From Candidatus Obscuribacter sp. (lineage in GTDB: Bacteria > Cyanobacteriota > Vampirovibrionia > Obscuribacterales > Obscuribacteraceae): DNA of 44,341 bases. The stretch spans positions 1-44,341 of the forward strand of contig JADYXQ010000008.1 in the NCBI GenBank assembly GCA_021772135.1, in the 5' to 3' direction. Below are positions 7,965-16,943 of the stretch, one piece after another (the stretch's first letter is position 1; every line of letters begins with the position of its first letter). Under the pieces are notes generated by a model that was not told the origin of the DNA, did no database searches, and saw only the letters and a list, made by a program, of their open reading frames with translations. Position numbers and translations under genes: made by a program.

Positions 7965-8039
7965 GCGAGAATCGGTTAAATGGTAAACCAACTGGCTCCA
8001 AACCAGTGACTGAGCGTTCGAATCGTTCTTCTCGCGCCA
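7965..8039 (+). tRNA. tRNA-Trp (anticodon CCA), with encoded CCA
   Basis: 72 bases plus terminal CCA at 8037-8039. Acceptor GCGAGAA/TTCTCGC, D-stem GGTT/AACC and anticodon stem ACTGG/CCAGT are all perfect. Loop CTCCAAA gives anticodon CCA. T-arm GAGCG/CGTTC has one G-T pair and loop TTCGAAT. Discriminator G. The most canonical tRNA of the array. One base separates it from the tRNA-Leu CCA. Confidence 0.92.
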
Positions 8040-8040
8040 T

Positions 8041-8116
8041 GCCATTGTAGTGATTGAGGTCAACACATGCCGTTGAAGGCGGCGAGAAACTGGATCGATA
8101 CCAGTCGATGGCACCA
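8041..8116 (+). tRNA. tRNA-Phe (anticodon GAA), with encoded CCA
   Basis: 73 bases plus CCA at 8114-8116. Acceptor GCCATTG/CGATGGC has one T-G pair. Anticodon stem TGCCG/CGGCG closes TTGAAGG, giving GAA. T-stem ACTGG/CCAGT closes ATCGATA, with A at position 54 instead of T. D-stem GTG/CAC has an 11-base loop. Discriminator A. It is the last tRNA of the array, followed by TTTTT and then a 5'-truncated TPR gene. Confidence 0.85.
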
Positions 8117-8653
8117 TTTTTATGAGATATTTGATTCAGTAAGAGAGATATATTTGCGAGCTTTATTGCACGAGGCTCTCGGAGACATACCTGCGGCTAT
8201 TCAAGATTGCGATAAATCTATTGAACTTGATTCTAAAAATTCCGCAGCATATAGTAATCGCGTTTTGATGCGCACAAAAAAAGACGATCAGAAAGGCGCG
8301 CTAGCAGATTTAAATACGGCAATGAAACTAAATCAGGCAGATTCTTCCACCTACGGTACACGCGCTGCGGTTCGCGGCCCACTGGGTGATCTCAAAGGTG
8401 CTATCGATGATTGCGATGCAGCGGTTGTCCTTGAACCTGGTGCGCCCTGGGTCTATATGCAGAGAGCAGAAGCAAGATTAAGTCTGGGCGATAAACGAGG
8501 AGCAATATCCGACTATACAAAAGCGATCAGTTTAGATCCGCATACAAGCGTGCCTACGAAGAATGGGCCAAAGTATACGCCGGCAGTGGCAACCTGTTGG
8601 CCGCTGCTGCTGATACGGCCACTGCGCTCAAGTTGCCAGAGCTGAAAAACTGA
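8117..8653 (+). pseudogene. Truncated and frameshifted TPR-repeat gene
   Basis: The translated stretch contains about four tetratricopeptide repeats (for example ALGDIPAAIQDCDKSIEL and SLGDKRGAISDYTKAISL). The only upstream start codon in frame (8067) lies inside tRNA-Phe, so the gene's own 5' end is absent. Near 8544-8549 the frame slips: the neighbouring frame continues RAYEEWAKVYAGSGN and ends LKLPELKN at a TGA (8651-8653), which fits the repeat pattern better than the in-frame tail. One missing base, for example an original ACCAAGCG, would restore it. I infer a remnant whose start was removed where the tRNA array ends. Confidence 0.7.
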
Positions 8654-8698
8654 TTTGAATGATGGTAACATTCCATACTTATTACCGTCGGTGAAAAC

Positions 8699-9301
8699 AT
8701 GTACAAATTACTACTAAGCTGTATCTTGGCCCTGACCATTTCACCAGTAGTCCCTGCGTTTTCCGCACCTGCTGATATGAGCAAATCCACAGCAGCAAAA
8801 GAGACATCGCAGTTGCACTTCAATTTCAACGGAAAAGAATATTTTCACCGCTGGTCCAAAGCGAACCAAAATGAATTTACTCCAGAAGGCCAGACCGATT
8901 TAGAAAAATGGCAAGACATGGTCACCATCAATGTAGTACCAAATACCAACACTGGCGAAAAGCTCTCTGACTTCGCCAATCGCGTGCTCAGTAATTATCA
9001 AGCCCACGGCAAAATTATTCGCAGTGATTCTAAACCCAAAACCGCCACCACTCTGGCCGAGCACTTAGCAGTTTGCATACTGGGCGATCCCAAGTTTGTC
9101 GAAGTAGTATTTGCCAGATTTGTCATTGTAGACGGCAACGCACTCGCCATTATTTACTCTCACCGCGTTTACGGCGAAAAAGTAGGAGTCGAGGCCAGTA
9201 AGTTTCTTCGAGAAAATGGCACCACTATCGAACAATTTATTATGGCCTGGGACAAAATGCCACACGCAAATAAATTGCTTGCCTTGCCGCAAAGCAACTA
9301 G
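8699..9301 (+). CDS. Secreted protein of unknown function
   Basis: A 200-residue protein with a clear signal peptide (cleavage near FSAPAD). The mature part is compact, with WSKANQNEFTPEGQ near its start and VYGEKVGVEAS near its end. I have the impression of a widely distributed small domain of unknown function but cannot name it with certainty. It stands 46 bases after the TPR remnant and converges on the PDZ-TPR gene with a 4-base gap. Confidence 0.75.
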   Translation: MYKLLLSCILALTISPVVPAFSAPADMSKSTAAKETSQLHFNFNGKEYFHRWSKANQNEFTPEGQTDLEKWQDMVTINVVPNTNTGEKLSDFANRVLSNYQAHGKIIRSDSKPKTATTLAEHLAVCILGDPKFVEVVFARFVIVDGNALAIIYSHRVYGEKVGVEASKFLRENGTTIEQFIMAWDKMPHANKLLALPQSN

Positions 9302-9305
9302 CCAA

Positions 9306-10760
9306 TTATTGTTTCTTCGACTTCTCGCTAGTTAACTGGTGCCACCATTTTGCGATGATAGCGTCATCAGGATCTAGTTCCATTGCATGTTTAGCGTCGG
9401 CAACGGCACCACTGTAGTCGGTCTTTTCTTGCTTTAATTGCGAAAGATCGCACCAGGCTCTAGCGTAATCAGGATTAAGTTTCAAGAGTTTTTCAAGCAT
9501 GTCTTGCGATTCTGTCAGGCGACCGCTGTTGCGATATATCACTGCCAGTTGGCGATAAGGCAATTCAAACTCAGGCCAGGCGGCGATACATTGCTTTAGT
9601 ATGCGCTCCGCCTCAGGACGATTGTCTTGATTAAGCCAATAACCGGCACTATAAAGTTTGACTGCTTGCTTCGAGGGTTCTTGCCTGGGAAATCTAGCCG
9701 TCAGCATTTTCTTGGCAAGGGATGCCACTTCGCCATTTTGATCTAATGTCTGCGCTTTTTGTAGTGCCAACCGGCCTTCTTCAAAACGACAGACTTCACG
9801 CAACTGACTGGCCAACTGCAGATATTCACGAGCATTCAAATCATCAGGCAACTTTTCTGGCAGCGGTGTGCCGCGCTTAAACGTAGTGTTTATGCGATGA
9901 CCGTTGCGCTCTAAAACTATTTTTGCAATAGAAGACTCGGAGCCGTCCAGTAGCCTGCGCATGCGTTCTGATGTAAGACCGGCGGTGGCCACACCATCTA
10001 CTGACATGATGCGGTCGCCCTCTTTGATATTTTTGGCAAAATAGGCGGGGCTGTATTGAATGGTGCTTTCTACCATATCGGCCACCATTAAAAATCCACT
10101 GTAGCCGCGTGGTCTCTGGCCGCTTTCTTGTAAGGCGGCAATATCATTATCGATAAGACTGATTAGTTTGGCGTCGCCCGAAGATTGCAAAAGCGACTTG
10201 GCCAACTTGAGATGCGGCAGCGCGTTGACATCAAAAGTTTTTCTTTCAGTTTTTGCGATTTCTAACAATTCGTGGCCGGCGAGAAGCTTGGTTTTAGCAA
10301 TCTCTGAAGGATCAATTGTCGATACGCCACGATCAGCCGAATTCAAAGTTCGAATGTAAGTGATGAACGATAAACAACTTAAGGCACCAACATAGTGCCT
10401 TTCTTTCATGCGCAGATGGTAAAGCTCGCTCAGGTCCCCCAGTTTGACCGGCTGGCTCGCCTTGACCTGCTGGCCAACTTTTTCTACCAGAATGCGATCT
10501 TGCGTCGATTCAATGGGCGGCTTGTTGGTAGTTAGACCAAGATATAGCAAAAGCGTGATCAGACGCTGCTTTTCGGCATCAGTAACACTGGCGTGGCCAG
10601 AGTTGGCCGCCTTTAAATAGCGTGATGTTCTGTCGTCATCACCCACTCCAGGCTCACCGACAAGCGATAAAACACCGCTCTTGGGAATGGCAAAAGCCGG
10701 TGCGATAGTGAGCGCTAAAACAGAGCTGAGGCTATAAATTTTGAGTTTTATCGCTTTCAT
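9306..10760 (-). CDS. Secreted PDZ and TPR protein
   Basis: A 484-residue protein with a signal peptide (cleavage near APAFAIP). A PDZ-like domain lies at about residues 225-310 (GFLMVADMVESTIQYSPA, then EGDRIMSVDGV). Several TPR units follow to the C-terminus (GRLTESQDMLEKLLKLNPDY and similar). There is no protease triad. PDZ plus TPR suggests a periplasmic or surface scaffold that binds peptide termini. It lies just downstream of the DUF1501/DUF1800 operon on the same strand and could be the last gene of that transcript. Confidence 0.8.
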   Translation of the reverse strand: MKAIKLKIYSLSSVLALTIAPAFAIPKSGVLSLVGEPGVGDDDRTSRYLKAANSGHASVTDAEKQRLITLLLYLGLTTNKPPIESTQDRILVEKVGQQVKASQPVKLGDLSELYHLRMKERHYVGALSCLSFITYIRTLNSADRGVSTIDPSEIAKTKLLAGHELLEIAKTERKTFDVNALPHLKLAKSLLQSSGDAKLISLIDNDIAALQESGQRPRGYSGFLMVADMVESTIQYSPAYFAKNIKEGDRIMSVDGVATAGLTSERMRRLLDGSESSIAKIVLERNGHRINTTFKRGTPLPEKLPDDLNAREYLQLASQLREVCRFEEGRLALQKAQTLDQNGEVASLAKKMLTARFPRQEPSKQAVKLYSAGYWLNQDNRPEAERILKQCIAAWPEFELPYRQLAVIYRNSGRLTESQDMLEKLLKLNPDYARAWCDLSQLKQEKTDYSGAVADAKHAMELDPDDAIIAKWWHQLTSEKSKKQ

Positions 10761-10780
10761 TCAATCAGGCTATCATATAG

Positions 10781-12007
10781 TCAAACGATCGACCGTTTTA
10801 CCAGGCCTACTTCTTGCGAATTAAATCCAGGAAAGACACAATCGATTCGTCGATTATCAAGAGCTCGTACCAAAATTTCGCTCAAAACTGAACGATAGTC
10901 AAAGTCTATCGGCAGCCCGGCCGGCCCGAAGAGGTCAACCTCCTGACCATGACTGAGCAAGGGAGTACTGCCATGAATCTGGCCCCCGGCAATGCGCTCA
11001 CCGATGGCGAACAGAGTGAAACCTCGGCCGTGATCGGTGCCGAGAGAGCTATTTTCGTAAGTACGTCGGCCAAACTCAGTAATAACGATTGTTGTAACAC
11101 GGTTGCGAACGCTGCCCAGGTCTTTGTCGAAGGCCGCCAGACCAAGGGCTAGCTGCTCAATGCTGTCTGCCTGCAAGCCGCTTGCACCGCCCTGAAAGAA
11201 ATGTGTATCCCAGCCGTTTAAATCGAGACAACTGATTTCGAGGCCAACATTACCTTTAAGCAGCCGTGCCAGCTCCTTCAAGCCTTGACCAAAAGTGTTG
11301 TCGGGATAAATAGCACCATTGGCGGGGCTATAGCTTTTCTGCTGCAATTTTTGCACTCGCTTAAGCAAGTCAAGGGTGGTTTTTCCGGGTTCAGCCAAAA
11401 GCGCAGTTTCGGCCTGATAAAGCTTTGCCAGAGCTGCAGCTACTACTCGAGTGTCAGCGGCAGGAGCGTTTAGCTTAATGTCGTCCAGTGACTTAATCAC
11501 GCTGGCTGCAGGCGCTCCACGCAACACTTCAGGCAAGGCACTGCCAATTGCCACTGCTGATAGTGGCGTCTGCCTTGGATGCCTGCGACTGGCCAGATGC
11601 CGCCCCAGCCAACCTCCACCCAAACTGTGCTTACACGACTCGCCGTGCTCCATTTGATCTTGCGCACTAAAATGTGAACCAGAGTCATTGTCAGAGCCCA
11701 CACCCTGAACCATTCCCAGCCGACCGTCGGCAAAAATCGGCAAGAGTGGTGCCATTTTAGGATGAAAGCCATAAAGGTCATTGAGTTTAAGCACAGCATC
11801 GGCAGACCTTCCCGGGGCCTTAATGGAGATTGTTGGCCGCAACTTATAATATTCGTCCATGCCGTAAGGCACGAGCATATTCAGTGTATCGGCACCTCCA
11901 CGCAAGAAAATGCACACCAGCGATTTATTGGCGCCGGCAAGATTCGGTTGATCGTAAAACGCAAGCTTGCTGAGAAAAGAGCGCCGTGAATATTGCTTCG
12001 CTTTCAC
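10781..12007 (-). CDS. DUF1501 protein (Tat-type exported)
   Basis: A 408-residue protein with N-terminal SRRSFLSKLAF, a twin-arginine-like motif, then VCIFLRGGADTLNMLVPYG, the DUF1501 signature, and later TTIVITEFGRRTYENSS and TDHGRG near the C-terminus. The family resembles the alkaline-phosphatase/sulfatase fold, but the function is not established. It starts with GTG one base after the stop of the DUF1800 gene, indicating translational coupling. The DUF1800-DUF1501 pair is a well-known conserved neighbourhood in many bacteria. Confidence 0.9.
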   Translation of the reverse strand: MKAKQYSRRSFLSKLAFYDQPNLAGANKSLVCIFLRGGADTLNMLVPYGMDEYYKLRPTISIKAPGRSADAVLKLNDLYGFHPKMAPLLPIFADGRLGMVQGVGSDNDSGSHFSAQDQMEHGESCKHSLGGGWLGRHLASRRHPRQTPLSAVAIGSALPEVLRGAPAASVIKSLDDIKLNAPAADTRVVAAALAKLYQAETALLAEPGKTTLDLLKRVQKLQQKSYSPANGAIYPDNTFGQGLKELARLLKGNVGLEISCLDLNGWDTHFFQGGASGLQADSIEQLALGLAAFDKDLGSVRNRVTTIVITEFGRRTYENSSLGTDHGRGFTLFAIGERIAGGQIHGSTPLLSHGQEVDLFGPAGLPIDFDYRSVLSEILVRALDNRRIDCVFPGFNSQEVGLVKRSIV

Positions 12008-12008
12008 A

Positions 12009-13529
12009 CTAGCACCTCTGAAAAGCGGGAGAAGAAAGCATTAGCCCAATAAGCTCTGGATCAAGCTCGGGCGCAAGCTCTGCTTCACGCTTTGCCCCTG
12101 ACTTTCTGGCGCAGTTAAAAGCTTCAAGTTCATGAGCATTGGGTTTACGGCCGACAAGATGCGCAAAGATTTTCTCAGCTTGCAAGCTTTTTCCGTTTAC
12201 GCCTTTCGCTCCCATAGCCTGCGCTAACAGTGGCAGGTCAAGCGTTACTTCAGCAATATTGCCAGAACAAAGGCTCAATGCGAAATTCCAGCGCCAGAGC
12301 AGTGTCGAGACCCAATAAGAAGACTGGTCCGGATAACCATCGGGGGTAGGAAATTCAAAAGGACCATGACCCATTCTGGATAGATATTCGGTTACTGAAG
12401 AATGAGCGTAGGTATCGGCAGCCAGGCCGCGCAAGGCACTGACGATAAAATGAAAAGGTCTTTTAATTTTGCTGACAGGATACTGATCAAATTGCGGCGA
12501 ATTAAAAGCAACAAGTAACATTGAGCGAATATCGCCAGATGTTGCAGTGAAAGCCGCCGCTACTTTTTGCACCAGCTCTGGTGGCGGCGACTCGCAGACA
12601 AAATGACTCACAAGTTTAGTAGCCAGGTGATTTGCCGTAGACTTATGTTTGCACACAATATCGAGAACACTATCTAAATCACGTGCACCCTGTCCGGCAG
12701 CAATTCGGTGACCTAATACCAATTTAGTGCCGTTGTCGTGCTGGGCATCATCAAAATAAACCTGGCCGCGCTTCCAATCGCCGTGAATGCGCCAGCCTGT
12801 CAGGCAGCGGGCTACCTCGTAAACATCTTTCTGCTTGTAGCCTCCGTCCACTCCCATGGTATGTAATTCAAGCAATTCTCTGGCATAGTTTTCATTTGGT
12901 ATCGCATCTGATGTTGCTCGTCTATTTTCCTTACCATCGAGATAAATCAGCATCGCCGCAGAAGTGGCCGATGCCGCCAATAAATTTCTAAAATTCCCCA
13001 GAGCGTTAGGCCGAATCACTTTGTAATCGTCAAAAGCTTTCGCATAAATAGCGTCGCCTTTATTCACATCTATATTCAAGTGATCCGTCCAGAAGCCCAC
13101 CATCACTTCAAACAATTGTCGCTTGCTGTAAACCGCTCGCAGCAGCATATGCCGCACTAGTTCGTCGCGCAAGACGGGCTTTTTAAATTCAGCGCAAGTA
13201 CCAGGGTCAAGCCACAATGTCTCGAACCGGCGCGCTCGCAGGTCGCAGGCACCATCATCAATTTTTTGCGGATTCAATTGCTCTTGTAGCCAATGGTCAC
13301 GGCCACTAGTTTTTAAATAATCCAGATCACCTGGCCAGATGCCGTAAGTGGCCCTGGAGAGTAAATGAAAATCTTTATCGACGGTAGAATTTGCAGCAGT
13401 GCCAAATTTTGCCGGTATAGTTTGGCCCAGATTTTTAGTCAGTTCGCTGGTTACTTTCTCGCAACCGAATAGTGGGAAAGTGCTAGCCAGTGCGGCAATT
13501 TTCAATAGATCGCGACGGTTCAGAGCCAT
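12009..13529 (-). CDS. DUF1800 lipoprotein
   Basis: A 506-residue protein. The N-terminus NRRDLLKIAALASTFPLFGC combines an RR pair with a lipobox Cys, suggesting Tat export and lipid anchoring. The body shows DUF1800 blocks: LLSRATYGIWPGDL, FWTDHLNIDV, NENYARELLELHTMGVDGG and ARCLTGWRI. Its ATG overlaps the stop of the preceding membrane-protein gene by one base (TAATG on the minus strand). With DUF1501 it probably forms an exported pair of unknown substrate. Confidence 0.92.
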   Translation of the reverse strand: MALNRRDLLKIAALASTFPLFGCEKVTSELTKNLGQTIPAKFGTAANSTVDKDFHLLSRATYGIWPGDLDYLKTSGRDHWLQEQLNPQKIDDGACDLRARRFETLWLDPGTCAEFKKPVLRDELVRHMLLRAVYSKRQLFEVMVGFWTDHLNIDVNKGDAIYAKAFDDYKVIRPNALGNFRNLLAASATSAAMLIYLDGKENRRATSDAIPNENYARELLELHTMGVDGGYKQKDVYEVARCLTGWRIHGDWKRGQVYFDDAQHDNGTKLVLGHRIAAGQGARDLDSVLDIVCKHKSTANHLATKLVSHFVCESPPPELVQKVAAAFTATSGDIRSMLLVAFNSPQFDQYPVSKIKRPFHFIVSALRGLAADTYAHSSVTEYLSRMGHGPFEFPTPDGYPDQSSYWVSTLLWRWNFALSLCSGNIAEVTLDLPLLAQAMGAKGVNGKSLQAEKIFAHLVGRKPNAHELEAFNCARKSGAKREAELAPELDPELIGLMLSSPAFQRC

Positions 13530-14074
13530 TATGCCGCTCCGGCTGAAACACCCAGATCTGGATTTTCCAAAGGCCGCGCGTTGCTCTTTCTGTTTTTAAA
13601 ACTGAAGACGGAAGAACGCAAAGCGCTACCCGAGCCAATTATTAGAGCAGCAGGTAAAATTATGAACCATCCCAAAATAGGCAAGAGAAAAGCTAATTCC
13701 AGAACCACGCTGCCTCTGATTGTAGCCTGCCATGGCCTGTCGGCGTCGGCCGGCGATGGCAGACGTTGACCAATAGCAGTCGTCAGGCCAGCGATACCCA
13801 CGCTGGCATAGAAAACAAAAAGACAAATTATGGAAACCGTGATTAATCCGCCGACTGAACCAAAAGCATTGCTCGCCGCAGTGGCAGCAAAGAATGCCAT
13901 TAGCGAAATAGGGATGCCGACAAGAAAAGGCTTGAGCAAACCCCGGGCGCAGTCGTCAGTTGTGTTAGTTACGGCTTGCGGCCAGAGACCGCGACAAAGT
14001 AACCACAAAGCCGGAAGAGCGATTAAAAATCCAATTACCACCAGAAAAATTGCAAGGGTATCCGCCATCAGCAT
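13529..14074 (-). CDS. Multi-pass membrane protein, first gene of the DUF1800/DUF1501 operon
   Basis: A 181-residue protein with about four hydrophobic segments (residues 5-27, 48-66, 73-97 and 125-150) and a polar C-terminal tail. GAGGG lies about 8 bases before the first ATG (14074); a second ATG two codons later is also possible. I do not recognise a family. It is translationally coupled to the DUF1800 gene by a one-base overlap, which suggests a membrane partner for that pair. Confidence 0.7.
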   Translation of the reverse strand: MLMADTLAIFLVVIGFLIALPALWLLCRGLWPQAVTNTTDDCARGLLKPFLVGIPISLMAFFAATAASNAFGSVGGLITVSIICLFVFYASVGIAGLTTAIGQRLPSPADADRPWQATIRGSVVLELAFLLPILGWFIILPAALIIGSGSALRSSVFSFKNRKSNARPLENPDLGVSAGAA

Positions 14075-14135
14075 ACTCGCGCCCTCATCTGCCTCTTATG
14101 GTTGTACCGCAAGCGGGCCTATCGCTAACGAAAGT

Positions 14136-14786
14136 TCAATATTCGATCTGGAATGTCTCAAACCACTGCTTAAATTCCGCCACGGTCTCGCTAAACAACG
14201 AGGCTTTATCTTGCACAAGCAAGGTGACGTACCCACCTTCTATCGGTGTTACGTAGGCCAACCCTTTGATCTGATAGAAACCACCATAATTTCCGGTGAA
14301 CTCTGTAGCGTGATAAGTGCGGCCCTTCGCTGTAAACGGCTCCTTTGTTTCGGACAAATAATCGAGGCAATTGCCCACAAATGGCTTGAGCAGCAGTTCC
14401 ATCATGGCCCATGGTTTGAGGTCGGGATCGCCTTCTTTTTTTACCAAAATGTTTATCGCCACAACAGGCGACCTTCCATCTTTTCTGCGCGGCCCTGTGA
14501 ATGAAAAAACCTTGCCGAAGGGTGCATCAACTTGCGAGAACATAAAATGAGGCAAAGGCATCATCTTGATTTTGTGTTCTTTGGTACCAAACTCGTGAAT
14601 TTTATTTTCCAGCCTGGTGAGCTTAGCCGCCTTTACCCGAAGAACGTCAGCATCAGTGTTGTTCGGTTTGATAATCCCTTTGAGATTGAGGCAACCGGTC
14701 AAAAGCGTAGACGCAGCAAAGCAGGCGATAACCACACTGCCGGAGCGCAAAGCATTTGAATTTTCTCGAAACAACGGCCGCACCAC
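14136..14786 (-). CDS. Predicted lipoprotein of unknown function
   Basis: A 216-residue protein with a hydrophobic stretch ending in the lipobox LLTGC (Cys at about residue 32). The N-terminal extension before it is long, so a later start is possible. The mature protein has the blocks HKIKMMPLPHFMF and FTGNYGGFYQIKGLAYV. No family recognised. It is divergent from the HEAT-repeat gene and lies upstream of the DUF1800 operon with a 61-base gap. Confidence 0.7.
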   Translation of the reverse strand: MVRPLFRENSNALRSGSVVIACFAASTLLTGCLNLKGIIKPNNTDADVLRVKAAKLTRLENKIHEFGTKEHKIKMMPLPHFMFSQVDAPFGKVFSFTGPRRKDGRSPVVAINILVKKEGDPDLKPWAMMELLLKPFVGNCLDYLSETKEPFTAKGRTYHATEFTGNYGGFYQIKGLAYVTPIEGGYVTLLVQDKASLFSETVAEFKQWFETFQIEY

Positions 14787-14881
14787 CTTACCTTCGATTT
14801 ATATCCTACACTTAAACGCTCCTAAAACTCATCAGTAAACTGTAGACATCACATTGTTCAGCGGTCATCAGAGGATATTTT

Positions 14882-15834
14882 ATGCGTTCCAGCAATTGGC
14901 CAAAGTCATCACCCCAGGGCAAGCTCATTGCCTTAAGCCTGGTATCTGCCGCTTTGATGACCCTGGCCGCCGGGGCAGAAAGTGAAGCGCAACCTGTGGT
15001 TGCTGATGTCACTGAGATAACTATTGAATTGCAGCATGGCCCGGCCGAGCCTCAGGTCACAATTGAAGCTGACCTGCAATCAAAAGAAACCGCCACTCGC
15101 CTTGATGCTTTGCGAAAACTCGATGATATGGGTGCCGGGGCCGCTCCTTTCGTTTCCGCTTTAATACGAGTCGTAGACGGCATTCACGACGATGAACGAC
15201 AGCAAGCGCTGAGCATTCTGAGGGCATCGGCCTAGAAGCCGCGCCGGCAGTGCCGATTTTGACTCAAACACTAGATGACAAGCAATATCTACGTGACCGC
15301 GCCATCGAAGCACTAGAAGCAATTGGTCCTGCCGCTAAAGCCGCCGTTCCCGGCCTGATGCAGGTGCTTAAAGCCGGTAACACCACCAGTCATGCCGAAC
15401 TGGCCTTGGCCTCTATCGGGGGCGACGCTGTGCCGGCCCTGCTCGATGGCTTGAGCGACAAGTCTGCCGATTGCAGAAGGCTCTGCGTGTGCGCCCTGGG
15501 CAAAATTAAACTAGCCTCTAAAGGCACGGATGACAAAGCGATCGTAGCTGCCATTACAAAAATGCTGGAAGACAAAGATTTTGAAGTGGCGCGGGAAACC
15601 TGCTGGGCATTAGAAAAAATCGGCGCGACGGCCAAAGATGCCGTGCCCAAGTTGATAGAAGCGATGAACAGTAAGAACGGATACATTAGACAATTCTCGG
15701 CCGACGCGCTTGGTTCTATCGGTCCTTCGGCAAAAGAAGCCTTGCCAGTGCTCAACAAAGCATTGACTGATGAGCAGGCGCGCATCAGCGCTCGATCTGC
15801 TATTAAAAAAATTGAGCAAGGCGACGTCAACTGA
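14882..15834 (+). pseudogene. Secreted HEAT-repeat protein interrupted by a frameshift
   Basis: The ATG at 14882 is preceded by AGAGG at a spacing of 7 and begins a signal peptide (ALMTLAAGAESEA). The frame stops at 15235 after SILRASA, while a second frame supplies GIGLEAAPAVPILTQTLDD and then about five HEAT repeats (EAIGPAAKAAVPGLMQVLK and similar) to a stop at 15832-15834. One extra base near 15221-15223, in a GAGGG run, would restore a single protein of about 317 residues. HEAT solenoids of this AxxALxxIGPxAxxAVP type are protein-binding scaffolds. This is either a recent inactivation or a base-calling error in a G-run. Confidence 0.75.
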
Positions 15835-15964
15835 TTTCCCAGGCTGTTGACAATCATTGGGTTCTGGCGATTGGAACGTCAAGTGCGTGGCATTTTAAAT
15901 AAGTTGCCGACTGAGCAGGTATAATCTCGATCAGTGTAGTCATATAGCCCAATGAGGTGGAATT

Positions 15965-16938
15965 TTGCCCCTGTTCAACCGACTTCAGTCGTCTTTGCTT
16001 TCGTCAATTATGTTTTTGACACTCACGAGCGCTTCTCTGCAGTCGGCATCAGCTGCCACCCCAACTTCTTCGGCACCATCTACGATTCAAGCCGCTGAAC
16101 CTGCAGCCGACATTGACTCTATTTTCAATGATTTGCAAAAGTTGGTGAAAGAGTTCTATCCCAAAGTCAAAATGACCATGGCAGACAAGAAACTCCACTT
16201 CGCCTATAGAACTCGCGACCTTTATGGTTACAACCGCACTATTTCCACAACGCCTTTATCAGGCGGAATTTTCGGCGAAGTGTCGTTAGTATCCGGTGCC
16301 TACGACGGTGCCGACAAGGCACTGTTACCATCGGACGCCGTTGAGGGTGATTCTGCTGTTCTAGTGATGGCACCTCTGTCTAGAAGCCGCAACGCTCACC
16401 TCTGGACAAGACTGGTTTACCCAACGGACGTACCGGCCGATTTCAAAGAAAGATTCAAAAACACAATCAAATCATTCAATGCCAACGACACCATCGGCCT
16501 GCCTAGTTCTTCAGGTCCAGTAGAAGTCCCTCAAGTGCAGGTGAAAAAGCAGGCGCCGGAAGCGATTTTCAAAAACGTAGCGGCTCTGGTAAAAGAGTTT
16601 TATCCACAGGCCACTGTTAAACTTAAGGGCAACACCATGCACTTTGAGCGCAAGCAAAAACAAGAATATGAATACTACACGCGAAAACTAGAGACCACAG
16701 CCGAACCCGGCGGCATCGTGGCGATCTGGAACTGGGGCTGGGCCAATATAAGGGCCGCGATCGGGATCGCTTGCCCACCGAGACTTTCCAGGGCTTCCGC
16801 TCCACAATATTAATGGCGCCGTATTCAAAAGCTCTCAATACTCACCTCTATGCCAAAGTGGTTTGCCCTACTGGAACTACCGCCACATTCAAAACTAAAT
16901 TTAGAGCGGAAATTGATTCGTTTAACGCCGGCGAATAA
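15965..16938 (+). pseudogene. Secreted two-repeat protein interrupted by a frameshift
   Basis: The start is TTG at 15965 with GAGGTGG (15954-15960) just before it, then a signal peptide. The protein holds two copies of a roughly 100-residue module. Copy 1 runs from VKEFYPKVKMTMADKKLHF to the first SFNAND. Copy 2 begins VKEFYPQATVKLKGNTMHF. Copy 2 is cut by a frame change at GTGGC (16718-16722). With one more G the other frame reads GGIVGDLELGLGQYKGRD and continues to SFNAGE and TAA (16936-16938), matching copy 1. The function of the module is unknown to me. A true mutation and a homopolymer sequencing error are equally possible. Confidence 0.75.
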
Positions 16939-16943
16939 CGGAA

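Noticed and set aside
7471..8117. Several open frames on both strands across the tRNA array
   Set aside because: They cross the tRNA cloverleaves and show tRNA-derived peptides; no ribosome binding site or protein family fits.
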